Assembly (NCBI GenBank): GCA_023418925.1
Contig: JAEZYS010000017.1
Coordinates: forward strand, 109,997-173,996
DNA length: 64,000 bases
Source of the DNA: Bacillota bacterium
GTDB taxonomy: Bacteria > Bacillota > Clostridia > Oscillospirales > Ruminococcaceae
Reading direction: 5' to 3'
Part shown: positions 35,242 to 43,872 of the stretch, one piece after another
Position numbering within the stretch: the first letter of the stretch is position 1
How the letters are laid out: each line of letters opens with the position of its first letter
Translations under genes and position numbers: made by a program
Notes under the pieces: generated by a model
What the model was told of the DNA's origin: nothing
Database searches by the model: none
What the model saw: the letters and a program-made list of their open reading frames with translations, nothing else

Positions 35242-36547
35242 TATCCAAAACCTTCACTGTAATAATTTTTTTTGCAGATAAATCTGCTTTTACACGTTCA
35301 TCTGCCCCGAATCCTTCAACCCATACAATTCCTGAATTATCGCAGAGAACTGCTTGCTTCCAACGCTTTTCCAACGGAACAGATGCATTCATCAGTTTCT
35401 TGAGACTGCTGTGAAACCGTCTTCCTGAAAGCTGAATTTTATCGCCTGCACGCCTGTTGCGCAAAACAATATCACCATGTATTTTATCATAATCGAGGCA
35501 ATAATTTGTTAATTTTTTATTAACAATGTATTCTGAAATGCCTATATCACAGCATTTTATATCAATTATCACTTTTCTATCACAAACAAAGCAGTTTTCA
35601 CCCTCATGCAAAGGGGCTGAAAACTCATATTCCTGTTCTTTGCTGACAGTTCTGATCTCAAGACAGCCATTTTTGCATACAGCAAATACATTTCCCGAAA
35701 GGTTTACGGAACTGCCGCTTTGCAATGCCTTATCAATAAGCATGATTCTGTCTGAACTAACCTGCATATTATTCTCTTTCAATGCAGAAATAATACATCT
35801 TCTGCGGATAACCTCATCACATTTATCCAAAGGACCATTTATAAACTTTGACGATACATTTTCAATATATTTATTTTCATTAAAAAGTATTTCAGTCATG
35901 GTATCTATGTTTGACAAAAAGCCTGCGTTTAATTCTTTCATAAGCGGAATAATTGTGTGGCGGATTTTGTTTCGTGAAAAATCGTCAGAAAGATTCGTGC
36001 TGTCAGTAACATAATCCTGATTATGCTCTTTCAGATACACTTCAATTTCCTCACGGGTACAGCTCAAAAGCGGGCGTATTATGTTGTCCCTGACAGGCGG
36101 AATTCCTGTAAGTCCCTTTAAACCAGTTCCTCTTGCAAGGTTGAAAAGAACGGTTTCAGCGTTATCGTTGAGATTATGCGCTGTAGCAATCTTGTTGCAA
36201 TGGAGTTCGCTGAAAGCCTTGTAACGCAATTCCCTTGCGGCTTCTTCGCAGGAAAGTCCTTTTTCTGCGGCAAGCGTTTTAACATCAACATGTCTGATTT
36301 CAAGAGGAATATCAAGCCTTTTGCACAAGTCAGCACAGAATTTCTCATCTCTGTCGCTTTCTTCTCCACGTAAATGATGGTTTACATGAACAGCTTTAAC
36401 AGTTATATTGTAACGCTCCAAAAGTTCATTCAGGACAAGCATAAGGCAAACGCTGTCTGCACCGCCGGATAGAGCGACGTAAACAATATCACCTTTTCCA
36501 AGCATATTATGCTTGGAAATTGAGCTGATAACTTTATCAGAAAGCAT
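35234..36547 (-). CDS. tilS: tRNA(Ile)-lysidine synthase
   Basis: Converts cytidine at the wobble position of the minor tRNA-Ile to lysidine, using ATP and lysine. The PP-loop motif is at residues 26-33 (ALSGGADSVCL), with HVNHHLRGEESDRDE after it and TAHNLNDNAETVLFNL near 125. The C-terminal TilS domains (RAGDKIQLSGRRFHSSLKKLMN) are complete, and the 437 residues fit the family. AAAGGA precedes the ATG. dnaB ends 30 bases upstream. Confidence 0.96.
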   Translation of the reverse strand: MLSDKVISSISKHNMLGKGDIVYVALSGGADSVCLMLVLNELLERYNITVKAVHVNHHLRGEESDRDEKFCADLCKRLDIPLEIRHVDVKTLAAEKGLSCEEAARELRYKAFSELHCNKIATAHNLNDNAETVLFNLARGTGLKGLTGIPPVRDNIIRPLLSCTREEIEVYLKEHNQDYVTDSTNLSDDFSRNKIRHTIIPLMKELNAGFLSNIDTMTEILFNENKYIENVSSKFINGPLDKCDEVIRRRCIISALKENNMQVSSDRIMLIDKALQSGSSVNLSGNVFAVCKNGCLEIRTVSKEQEYEFSAPLHEGENCFVCDRKVIIDIKCCDIGISEYIVNKKLTNYCLDYDKIHGDIVLRNRRAGDKIQLSGRRFHSSLKKLMNASVPLEKRWKQAVLCDNSGIVWVEGFGADERVKADLSAKKIITVKVLDNE

Positions 36548-36577
36548 AGCTTCTCTTGTCCTTTCAAAAAATAAAAA

Positions 36578-37933
36578 CTACTTTTCAGGCAAAGCGGCTG
36601 CACGATTATCAGCTCCGACAAAGAGCGTGAACTGACCGTTCCAGCGCAGATTTATCGTTCCTGTCTCACCATGTCGGTTTTTTGCCACAATGCATTCAGC
36701 AAGGGTAACATCCTCTGCCTGTTTGTTGTAATATCCGTCACGATAAAGGAACATAACTATATCAGCATCTTGTTCGATAGATCCTGATTCACGGAGGTCG
36801 GAAAGAACAGGACGTTTGTCCGTTCTTGATTCAACCGAACGTGAAAGCTGCGAAAGGGTAATGACAGGGACATTGAGTTCCTTTGCCATAAGTTTCAGCT
36901 GTCTGGTGATTTCAGATATTTCATTTACACGGTTATCAATTTTTCTTCCCGAACTCATAAGCTGAAGGTAGTCGATAACTACCAGTCCGAGATTTTTCAT
37001 TCGGCGAAGCTTTGCTTTCATCTGAACAACGGTTATGCCCGCAGTATCGTCAAGATAAATATCCATTGAAGAAAGACGCCTTGCACCATCTGCAAGCTTT
37101 ATCCATTCATCGTTTGAAATTCGTCCTGTCATAAGACTTCCGCTGTTTACAAGGCTTTCGGAAGAAAGCATTCTTGTTGCAAGCTGTTCCTTTGACATTT
37201 CGAGTGAGAACACAACTACTTCCTTACCGGTTGTATGACGGCAGACATTTGTAGCCATGTTAAGAACGAAAGATGTCTTACCCATACCAGGACGGGCTGC
37301 AATGATAAGCAGGTCAGATTTGTTAAGTCCGGTAATTACATTATCAAGGTCAGAAAACCCCGATTTTGCTCCCAGATACTTGTCCTTGTCAGGACCTGAA
37401 ATCTTACCGAGATGGTCATAAGCACTAAGTACAGCCTCATCAATCTTTGTAAGACCGTCAACCTCTTTGCCTTGACGTATATCATAAATTTTCTGCTCCG
37501 CATAGTCAAGAAGCTGTGAAGCGCTTTCCTGACCGTCAGAGGAGATTTCAATAATTTCTTTTGCTGTTGTGATAAGTGAGCGCACATAATACTTTTCTTC
37601 AACGATTTTGCAGTAGCTCTCAATATTTGCAATTGTAGGAACTCCCGTCATAATCGAGGAGAGATATTCTTTACCCGCACCTGAACTTTCAAAAATGCCC
37701 TCATCAACTGCTTCGTTGAGGACTGTAATAATATCAGCATCAACACCCAATGTGAAAAGTCGGATTATAATTGCAAAAAGGTCCTTATGTTTAGAAACAT
37801 AAAAGCTGTCGGACTTTATGTAGTTCATAACGGTCGGCAGGACTTCTTTATCCAAAAGCACTGCACCTAATACGGTTTGTTCTGCCTCAAGGCTGTATGG
37901 AAGATCCCTGGAGGAAAAATCACTGAATTCCAT
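36578..37933 (-). CDS. dnaB: Replicative DNA helicase DnaB
   Basis: The hexameric fork helicase. The N-terminal domain begins RDLPYSLEAEQTVLGAVLLD. The RecA-like motor starts with LLIIAARPGMGKTSFVLNMA (Walker A near residue 208), VVIDYLQLMSS, and SQLSRSVESRTDKRPVLSDLRESGSIEQDAD, where the arginine finger region lies. The length of 451 is normal with no intein. AAAGGTATGG lies upstream of the ATG. It follows rplI by about 65 bases in the common gdpP-rplI-dnaB order. Confidence 0.97.
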   Translation of the reverse strand: MEFSDFSSRDLPYSLEAEQTVLGAVLLDKEVLPTVMNYIKSDSFYVSKHKDLFAIIIRLFTLGVDADIITVLNEAVDEGIFESSGAGKEYLSSIMTGVPTIANIESYCKIVEEKYYVRSLITTAKEIIEISSDGQESASQLLDYAEQKIYDIRQGKEVDGLTKIDEAVLSAYDHLGKISGPDKDKYLGAKSGFSDLDNVITGLNKSDLLIIAARPGMGKTSFVLNMATNVCRHTTGKEVVVFSLEMSKEQLATRMLSSESLVNSGSLMTGRISNDEWIKLADGARRLSSMDIYLDDTAGITVVQMKAKLRRMKNLGLVVIDYLQLMSSGRKIDNRVNEISEITRQLKLMAKELNVPVITLSQLSRSVESRTDKRPVLSDLRESGSIEQDADIVMFLYRDGYYNKQAEDVTLAECIVAKNRHGETGTINLRWNGQFTLFVGADNRAAALPEK

Positions 37934-37998
37934 TGTAAGCCATACCTTTCATCACAAAATATCAATAGGGAGCGGTAGCCGCTCCCTGAATAGCTGTA

Positions 37999-38445
37999 TT
38001 ATTCTTCAACAACCTCAACGGTAATCTTCTGTGAGATACCTGCAAGGAGCTTGATTTCAGCAGTATATGTGCCGAAAGCCTTGATTTCAGAGGAGAGGTT
38101 GATTTTTTTCTTTTCGATGTTAAGATTAAGCTGGGACTTGATAACATCTGCAACGTTTCCTGCAGTAATTGCACCAAAGAGCTTTCCGCCCTGTCCTGCC
38201 TTAGCCTTGCAGGTAACTGTCTTGCCCTTTAATGCTTCGGCTGTTTCAAGAGCTTCTTGTTTTGCTACATCAGCCTTATGCTGTTCTGAAGCTTTCTTTC
38301 CTTCAAGGTCAGACATATTCTTTGCAGTTGCTTCACATGCAATGCCCTTTGCAAGCAGAAAGTTTCTTGCATATCCGTCTGCAACTTCCTTTACGTCACC
38401 TTTTTTAGCTGTTCCCTTGACATCCTGTAAGAATATAACCTTCAT
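37999..38445 (-). CDS. rplI: 50S ribosomal protein L9
   Basis: The 148-residue product has the diagnostic N-terminal MKVIFLQDVKGTAKKGDVKEV and YARNFLL, the long connecting helix, and the C-terminal domain with KLFGAITAGNVADVIK. I chose the ATG at 38445 because AGAAAGGATGG lies upstream with ten bases spacing; the open frame includes four more codons that overlap the ribosome site. It lies between gdpP and dnaB. Confidence 0.97.
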   Translation of the reverse strand: MKVIFLQDVKGTAKKGDVKEVADGYARNFLLAKGIACEATAKNMSDLEGKKASEQHKADVAKQEALETAEALKGKTVTCKAKAGQGGKLFGAITAGNVADVIKSQLNLNIEKKKINLSSEIKAFGTYTAEIKLLAGISQKITVEVVEE

Positions 38446-38581
38446 ATTTATGACCATCCTTTCTAAGTCCCGTGGTCTGCATTGCAGACATATAGCTTAG
38501 TTTGTAATATTTATCTGTACAAAATAATATAAACGCAATTATTCTCTTTATTATATCATAAATACGTTCTATTGTCCAGCA

Positions 38582-40573
38582 TCAAGATATAGTTGCAATG
38601 TACTCATCAATAGCTCTGATGAGTTGTGCCTTTGCTTCAAATGCAGATATATTTGCAAGCTGAGTAGCAGCCATAGTCTGATGACCACCCCCACCGAGTT
38701 TTTCCATAATAATCTGAACGTTCAGAAGTCCTCTTGAACGGGCAGAGATATTTGCTATTCCTGCGCTCATGAAGATTACAAAACTTGCATCTGCTCCTTC
38801 AATACTTAACATTTCGTCTGCTGCCTGTGCGGAGGCAACACGCATATCCATGTCCTCATCATTGCTTACAGCTATTGCACATCTGTTATATATTTCTGCT
38901 GATGAAACAAGCTTTGAACGCTTCTGGACACATACAATCGATGTTGCAAACAGTCCTTTAACTGCAACCATATCAGCGTTGAGTTTTCTTAAAAAAGCGG
39001 CAGCTTCGAAAGTTCTTACGCCTGTGCGCATTATGAAATCCTTTGTGTCAAGCATAATGCCAGCAAGCATAGCGTCTGCATAATAGCTCTGGATTTTTGA
39101 TATACCTGTAAAATACTGAATAAGTTCTGCAACCATTTCGCTTGCAGATGAGGCATAAGGTTCATGGTGGAAGATAACTGCATTATCAATAAAGTTGACA
39201 GTTTGTCTGTGGTGGTCTATAACAACTACCTTTTTTACAGCTTCGTAAAGTTCAATACTTTCAACAAGGTCTTTGTTATGGGTATCAACCACAATCACAA
39301 GTGAATCGCTATTGACCTGTTCAAGAGCCTGCTGTGGAGTGATAAAAATATCTTCCTCATCATGTACATTTTCAATAAGTCTGTTGATGATAGGTAAGGC
39401 AAGTGTATGTTCCATATCAACTACACAGCGCACATTTATACCCTGACTAAGACATCTGATAGCACCGAGAAGACCAGCTGCTGCACCCACAGCATCAAGG
39501 TCACTGTACCTGTGACCCATAATAAATATGTTTTCGGAGTTGTTTATAAGTTCGATGAGAGCATTTGAAACAATTCTGGTTTTAACCTTTGTATGTTTTT
39601 CTACGCCCTTGGAAACTCCACCGAAGAATTCAAATTCAGTTTGGTTCTTGATAGCAACCTGGTCACCGCCTCTGCCCTGAGCCATCTCGAGAGCCTGCTT
39701 AGCCTGCTTTTCACTTTCAGCAAGTGAATCGCCGCTTCTGCCTACACCAATAGAAAGGGAAATGTTGTTTTTATCACTGAATGATACAGCCCTGACCTTT
39801 TCAAGAATCTTGAATTTATCATTAATCATCTTTTCAAGGCATTGATCCTCAATAACAGAAAAAAATTTATCAGCTGCAATCTTACGGATAATTCCGCCGA
39901 ACTGTTCAAAATAGCTCTCGAGCAACTTTTCAATTTCTATAGTAAGATGTGTTTTCTCAGATTCCTTAAGCATTGAAACAATATCTTCAAAATTATCAAT
40001 CTGAATAGACATAACAGAAGGATGAACTTTTCTGAATTCGTCCTCAAGGATTACATAATCACTGATATCTTCAAGATACAGCAGGGTAAGTTCTGTTGTC
40101 ATATCAGAATTGGTATCATGCTTTTCGGTAGTTACTGCATAAATTTTATAATGGCTTGCAAGGTATTCAACGGTTGTGTTCTTGTTTTCCTTTGTCTTGT
40201 CAAGATTAATGTTTATTATCTTGTTTATGTTAAGTCCGAAGCAGTCATTTCCGCTCACTTGTTCAGTAAATGCAAGGTTATACCAGATTATTATGCCGTC
40301 AGTGTCAACAATAACAGCTGGGGCAGGAAATTTATATAATGAATCCCTTTCCGTAAGATTAAGCTGGGATTCCATTTCTGTAACAAAATGGTATAAATTT
40401 TTCTGAGCGGCAGAAAACAGTACAAGATATGCAAGGGCAGTCAATGCCGTTATCCCGAGAAGCAGCCAGAACAAGCTTTCGTTATATTCACTTACTGCAA
40501 ATGCGGATACAAGAGAAAGAATAACGAGAAGCATCGAAATCATTCTGAAAGCTGCCCATCGTTTGCCTGTCAT
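38582..40573 (-). CDS. gdpP: Cyclic-di-AMP phosphodiesterase GdpP
   Basis: Hydrolyses c-di-AMP, controlling cell-wall and osmotic homeostasis. Two N-terminal membrane helices (about 10-30, 35-55) are followed by a PAS-like domain (DTDGIIIWYNLAFTEQVSG), a degenerate GGDEF domain whose motif reads GGDQVA, and the DHH/DHHA1 catalytic module: GHRYSDLDAVGAA, VVDTHNKDL, VVIDHHRQTVNFIDNA and the C-terminal GGGGHQTMAA. The 663-residue length fits. I chose the ATG at 40573 (MTGKRWAAFRM) with GGAGGC six bases upstream; the open frame extends 21 codons further without a ribosome site. Confidence 0.96.
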   Translation of the reverse strand: MTGKRWAAFRMISMLLVILSLVSAFAVSEYNESLFWLLLGITALTALAYLVLFSAAQKNLYHFVTEMESQLNLTERDSLYKFPAPAVIVDTDGIIIWYNLAFTEQVSGNDCFGLNINKIININLDKTKENKNTTVEYLASHYKIYAVTTEKHDTNSDMTTELTLLYLEDISDYVILEDEFRKVHPSVMSIQIDNFEDIVSMLKESEKTHLTIEIEKLLESYFEQFGGIIRKIAADKFFSVIEDQCLEKMINDKFKILEKVRAVSFSDKNNISLSIGVGRSGDSLAESEKQAKQALEMAQGRGGDQVAIKNQTEFEFFGGVSKGVEKHTKVKTRIVSNALIELINNSENIFIMGHRYSDLDAVGAAAGLLGAIRCLSQGINVRCVVDMEHTLALPIINRLIENVHDEEDIFITPQQALEQVNSDSLVIVVDTHNKDLVESIELYEAVKKVVVIDHHRQTVNFIDNAVIFHHEPYASSASEMVAELIQYFTGISKIQSYYADAMLAGIMLDTKDFIMRTGVRTFEAAAFLRKLNADMVAVKGLFATSIVCVQKRSKLVSSAEIYNRCAIAVSNDEDMDMRVASAQAADEMLSIEGADASFVIFMSAGIANISARSRGLLNVQIIMEKLGGGGHQTMAATQLANISAFEAKAQLIRAIDEYIATIS

Positions 40574-40610
40574 AAACCTGCCTCCAATACAATATGATAA
40601 TACATTTAGT

Positions 40611-41225
40611 TTATAGCTGTCTGAGCAGTTTGTCAAGTCGGCTTTGCTGTGGCGCTGTCAGTATAGTCCTGCGTTGTTCAATAACGTCAAAAAACGGCGC
40701 TTTGTTGCTGCTGTTAATACATACAGCCATACGTTCTGCATGCTGTGCAATTTCTTTAGGTCTGCAATATGTAAGGTGCTTTATCAGCAGAGGGAAAAGC
40801 TTTTCTTCATATGACGTATCTGCCTTACACACCTTTGCAAGAACAGAAATACTGTTATCTACTGTAATTACACTGCCTTTTTCATAAGCGTATATTACAG
40901 CATCAATTCTCTTGAATATCTCTTCAGCGCATATGTCAGCAATACATGAAAGTGCTGTCATACAGCCCCATACCATACGATTGTTTTTTGAATACAGCAA
41001 TTCAAGGAAAGTACCGCAGTATTCGGCAATAAGTTCAGGCCGGCTTTCCCCGATTTCATAAAGAACCTTTATACAATCATTTGCAATAAGCTTGTTTTTA
41101 TTGTTCAAGCCCTCTGTTATTTCAGCAATACCATTCCTATCATTTGTATCGCAAAGCAGTTCTGCCAGCTCAATATTTGGAGCTTCATCATTTCTTCCAA
41201 TATTATATGCAATTCTTTCAAGCAT
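40611..41225 (-). CDS. HEAT/armadillo-like helical repeat protein
   Basis: A 204-residue protein made of paired helices of about 35-40 residues, for example GLNNKNKLIANDCIKVLYEI and SKNNRMVWGCMTALSCIADI, the pattern of HEAT-like repeats. There is no signal or membrane segment. GGAG lies nine bases before the ATG. It sits between rnj and gdpP. Such proteins usually act as adaptors; the partner is unknown. Confidence 0.7.
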   Translation of the reverse strand: MLERIAYNIGRNDEAPNIELAELLCDTNDRNGIAEITEGLNNKNKLIANDCIKVLYEIGESRPELIAEYCGTFLELLYSKNNRMVWGCMTALSCIADICAEEIFKRIDAVIYAYEKGSVITVDNSISVLAKVCKADTSYEEKLFPLLIKHLTYCRPKEIAQHAERMAVCINSSNKAPFFDVIEQRRTILTAPQQSRLDKLLRQL

Positions 41226-41263
41226 GTAATCAACTCCAAAATTAAAAGTGTCTGATTTTATGT

Positions 41264-41290
41264 ATACGCTGACTTATGAAATCAGCGTAT
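41264..41290 (-). terminator. Hairpin between rnj and the HEAT-like gene
   Basis: ATACGCTGA / TCAGCGTAT (9 bp) lies 30 bases after the rnj stop. There is no strong T run on the reverse strand; it may be a weak terminator or a processing site. Confidence 0.5.
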
Positions 41291-41318
41291 TAATCAACAG
41301 TGTATTGAAGAAATAAAT

Positions 41319-43274
41319 TTATATTTCCATTATAACAGGGAGTATCATAGGACGGCGTTTGGTCTTTGTATAAATGAAATCTCCAAGCTCATCCTTCATT
41401 TTTGTTTTTATGGTATTCCATTCATGGACTTTGTTGTCAAGACAATTCTGCAAAGTTTTTGTCAGAAGTGCCTTTGCGGCATCCATAAGTTCTTCGGATT
41501 CCCTTACATAGACAAATCCTCTTGAAACTACATCAGGACCTGCAAGAATTGTTCCGCTTTCGCTTTCAATAGTTGCAACCGCAATGATAAGTCCGTCCTG
41601 TGCAAGGTGCTTTCTGTCACGGAGAACGATTGAACCAACATCACCGACGCCAAGTCCGTCAACAAAAACACGTCCTGACGGTACCTGTGATGTTATACGC
41701 ATTTCAGCTCCATCTGTTTCAATTACATTTCCGATTGAGCCTATAATAACATTGCTTTCATCTATGCCAAGTTCATATGCTACGCCTGCATGCTTTTTAA
41801 GGTGTTTGTATTCACCGTGGACAGGAATAAAGAATCTTGGTTTTGTAAGTGAAAGAATAAGCTTAAGTTCATCCTGACAAGCATGTCCCGAAACGTGAAC
41901 GTCGTACATTGCCTCATATATGACATCAGCGCCTGAACGCATAAGCTCATTTACAACCCTTGTAACAAGCTTTTCGTTTCCAGGGATAGGAGTAGCACTG
42001 ATAATGATAAAGTCCATTGGAGTAATGGTAACATTCCTGTGCTCATTCATAGCCATTCTTGTAAGAGCAGACATAGGCTCACCCTGGCTTCCTGTAGTAA
42101 TAAGCACAATCTTTTCAGGTGGGAATCTGTTCATGGTTTCAAGGTCAATAAGCAAACCCTCCGGCATTTTGAGATAGCCAAGTTCTGTTGCTGTATTTAT
42201 GACATTCACCATGCTTCTTCCGAAAACTGCAACTTTTCTGCCATATCTTATAGCACAGTCAATAATCTGCTGAACTCGGTGGATGTTTGACGCAAAGGTT
42301 GCAATGATTATACGCTTGCCCTCTGCCTTGTCAAAAAGCTTGCGGAATGATTCACCAACTGTTCTTTCAGATGCAGTATGACCTCTTCTTTCAGCGTTTG
42401 TGGAATCAGACATAAGTGCAAGAACGCCTCTGTTGCCAAGTTCACCGAAACGTGCAAGGTCAATGATACCTCCCTCAATAGGAGTATAATCAACCTTGAA
42501 GTCACCAGTGTGGACAACAATTCCTGCAGGTGTATGGATAGCAAGAGCTACAGCATCAGGAATAGAGTGGTTTACTCTTATGAATTCAACAGCCATACAT
42601 CCCATTTTTATAGTCTGCTTAGGGGTAATGACATTAAGCTTTGCGGAAGAGAGAAGGTTATGTTCCTTAAGCTTGCCCTCAATAAGACCGATTGTAAGCT
42701 TTGTCGAGTATATAGGAATATTTATTTTCTTCAGAAGATAAGCAATTCCGCCGATGTGGTCCTCATGTCCGTGAGTAACAACAAGTCCTCTGATTTTATC
42801 AGCATTCTGTTCAAGATATGTGAAATCAGGGATTACTATATCAACACCGAGCATTTCACTGTCAGGGAAAGCAAGTCCGCAGTCGACAATGAAAATATCG
42901 TTTGCACATTCAAAAACTGTAAGGTTCTTACCTATTTCATTAAGACCTCCGAGAGGGATAATTTTCAGAGGGGTCTTTTTTGATGCTCTGTGATTTGTTG
43001 TATGGACAGGCTTTGAATTGTCCGGAATTACCTCTGCACTGAAAGCAGGACTGCTTTTTGCAGGAACAGTATCAGTATTTTTAGGAGATGACTGTTTCTT
43101 TAACGGGCTTTTGCGCCTTGGTTTCTGCTGAACAGTTTCAGTAGAAATATCATTTGTTTTATCAGAATTTTTCACGGAGGGTTTTCTGTTTCCGAATGAT
43201 GGCTTCTTTTTTTGTGGCTTTGGTGCGATTTTTTCTCCGTATTCATTCAATTGATTATTATCGTTTTTTGACAC
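41319..43274 (-). CDS. rnj: Ribonuclease J with long basic N-terminal extension
   Basis: A beta-CASP metallo-beta-lactamase ribonuclease (endo- and 5'-exonuclease) central to Gram-positive mRNA decay. The catalytic core starts near residue 103 with LKIIPLGGLNEIGKNLTVFE. VVTHGHEDHIGGI is the zinc motif, GDFKVDYTPIEGG follows, and HVSGHACQDELKL is the CASP motif C region. The first 100 residues are unusual: Lys/Ser/Pro-rich and disordered (KPQKKKPSFGNRKPSVK and similar), perhaps an RNA- or partner-binding tail. The length of 651 exceeds the common 555 by this extension. The start is GTG, with GAGG 11 bases upstream. It has a long structured leader (see the separate entries). Confidence 0.95.
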   Translation of the reverse strand: MSKNDNNQLNEYGEKIAPKPQKKKPSFGNRKPSVKNSDKTNDISTETVQQKPRRKSPLKKQSSPKNTDTVPAKSSPAFSAEVIPDNSKPVHTTNHRASKKTPLKIIPLGGLNEIGKNLTVFECANDIFIVDCGLAFPDSEMLGVDIVIPDFTYLEQNADKIRGLVVTHGHEDHIGGIAYLLKKINIPIYSTKLTIGLIEGKLKEHNLLSSAKLNVITPKQTIKMGCMAVEFIRVNHSIPDAVALAIHTPAGIVVHTGDFKVDYTPIEGGIIDLARFGELGNRGVLALMSDSTNAERRGHTASERTVGESFRKLFDKAEGKRIIIATFASNIHRVQQIIDCAIRYGRKVAVFGRSMVNVINTATELGYLKMPEGLLIDLETMNRFPPEKIVLITTGSQGEPMSALTRMAMNEHRNVTITPMDFIIISATPIPGNEKLVTRVVNELMRSGADVIYEAMYDVHVSGHACQDELKLILSLTKPRFFIPVHGEYKHLKKHAGVAYELGIDESNVIIGSIGNVIETDGAEMRITSQVPSGRVFVDGLGVGDVGSIVLRDRKHLAQDGLIIAVATIESESGTILAGPDVVSRGFVYVRESEELMDAAKALLTKTLQNCLDNKVHEWNTIKTKMKDELGDFIYTKTKRRPMILPVIMEI

Positions 43275-43457
43275 TTTTTATTTAACCTCACTTTATGGAT
43301 ATATTTCTGTTTTCCCAGTGAAATTGGCGCAGCAGAATAAAGCATCTGTGCGCAGGTATAGGAAGATACTGATTTTACCCGCAAAAATCTGAACTGATAG
43401 ATATAAATAACGGATTTATCAGTGTTCCAAAGCAGTACTGTGAAAAAAGATATATAT

Positions 43458-43519
43458 GTCAGTGGGGCAAGTCTGCTGCTATATCTTTTGCAACAAAAGC
43501 AGGCTTGTCCGTTACTGAC
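43458..43519 (-). ncRNA. Structured RNA element in the rnj leader
   Basis: A 62-nt segment folds as nested stems: GTCAGT with ACTGAC; GGCAAG with CTTGTCC (one bulge); TCTGCT with AGCAGG; and an inner CTTTTG/CAAAAG on the reverse strand. This is about 23 pairs in total. It lies about 185-245 bases upstream of the rnj start and downstream of the predicted promoter. It is a candidate regulatory RNA or RNase processing site. Confidence 0.5.
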
Positions 43520-43743
43520 TTGTTATATGTGTTTTGGACGCTTAAAGTATACTTTTTCTTTGCCGTTGCCAGTCGTTCTTACGGCGGTAAATTTCATAGA
43601 CAGATATCTGTATCAATCCTGTTCCGTCTGAAAAGGCGGTAAAATCAAAAGCTTTAATAACGGCATCCGCACAAATATACAAAGATATTCTGCCGCAGAG
43701 AAAAAAGCTTTCAGGAAAGAAACATTCTGTCATTCTTCAATTG

Positions 43744-43763
43744 TTGTAAACCATAGTTTACAA
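43744..43763. promoter_or_regulatory. Operator-like dyad near the rnj transcription start
   Basis: TTGTAAAC-CATA-GTTTACAA, a perfect 8-bp inverted repeat about 25-45 bases downstream of the -10 element. It could be a repressor site or a hairpin at the 5' end of the leader. Confidence 0.5.
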
Positions 43764-43787
43764 AGTCCGAACATAAACAATTAATTT

Positions 43788-43816
43788 ATTATATATCAGA
43801 TATTACTAAAAGTCAA
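43788..43816 (-). promoter_or_regulatory. Promoter of rnj
   Basis: On the reverse strand TTGACT (43811-43816), 17-bp spacer, TATAAT (43788-43793). The predicted start near 43781 gives a leader of about 500 nt before the GTG start of rnj. The gap 43275-43780 shows no convincing gene. Confidence 0.7.
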
Positions 43817-43872
43817 GCAAATGACTTCTATGCCACAGCACGCTGCATGTAATTTTCAATTTACAAAAACCA

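Noticed and set aside
43542..43733. 63-codon reverse ORF in the rnj leader
   Set aside because: Poor ribosome site and no recognisable protein features; the region is better explained as structured leader.
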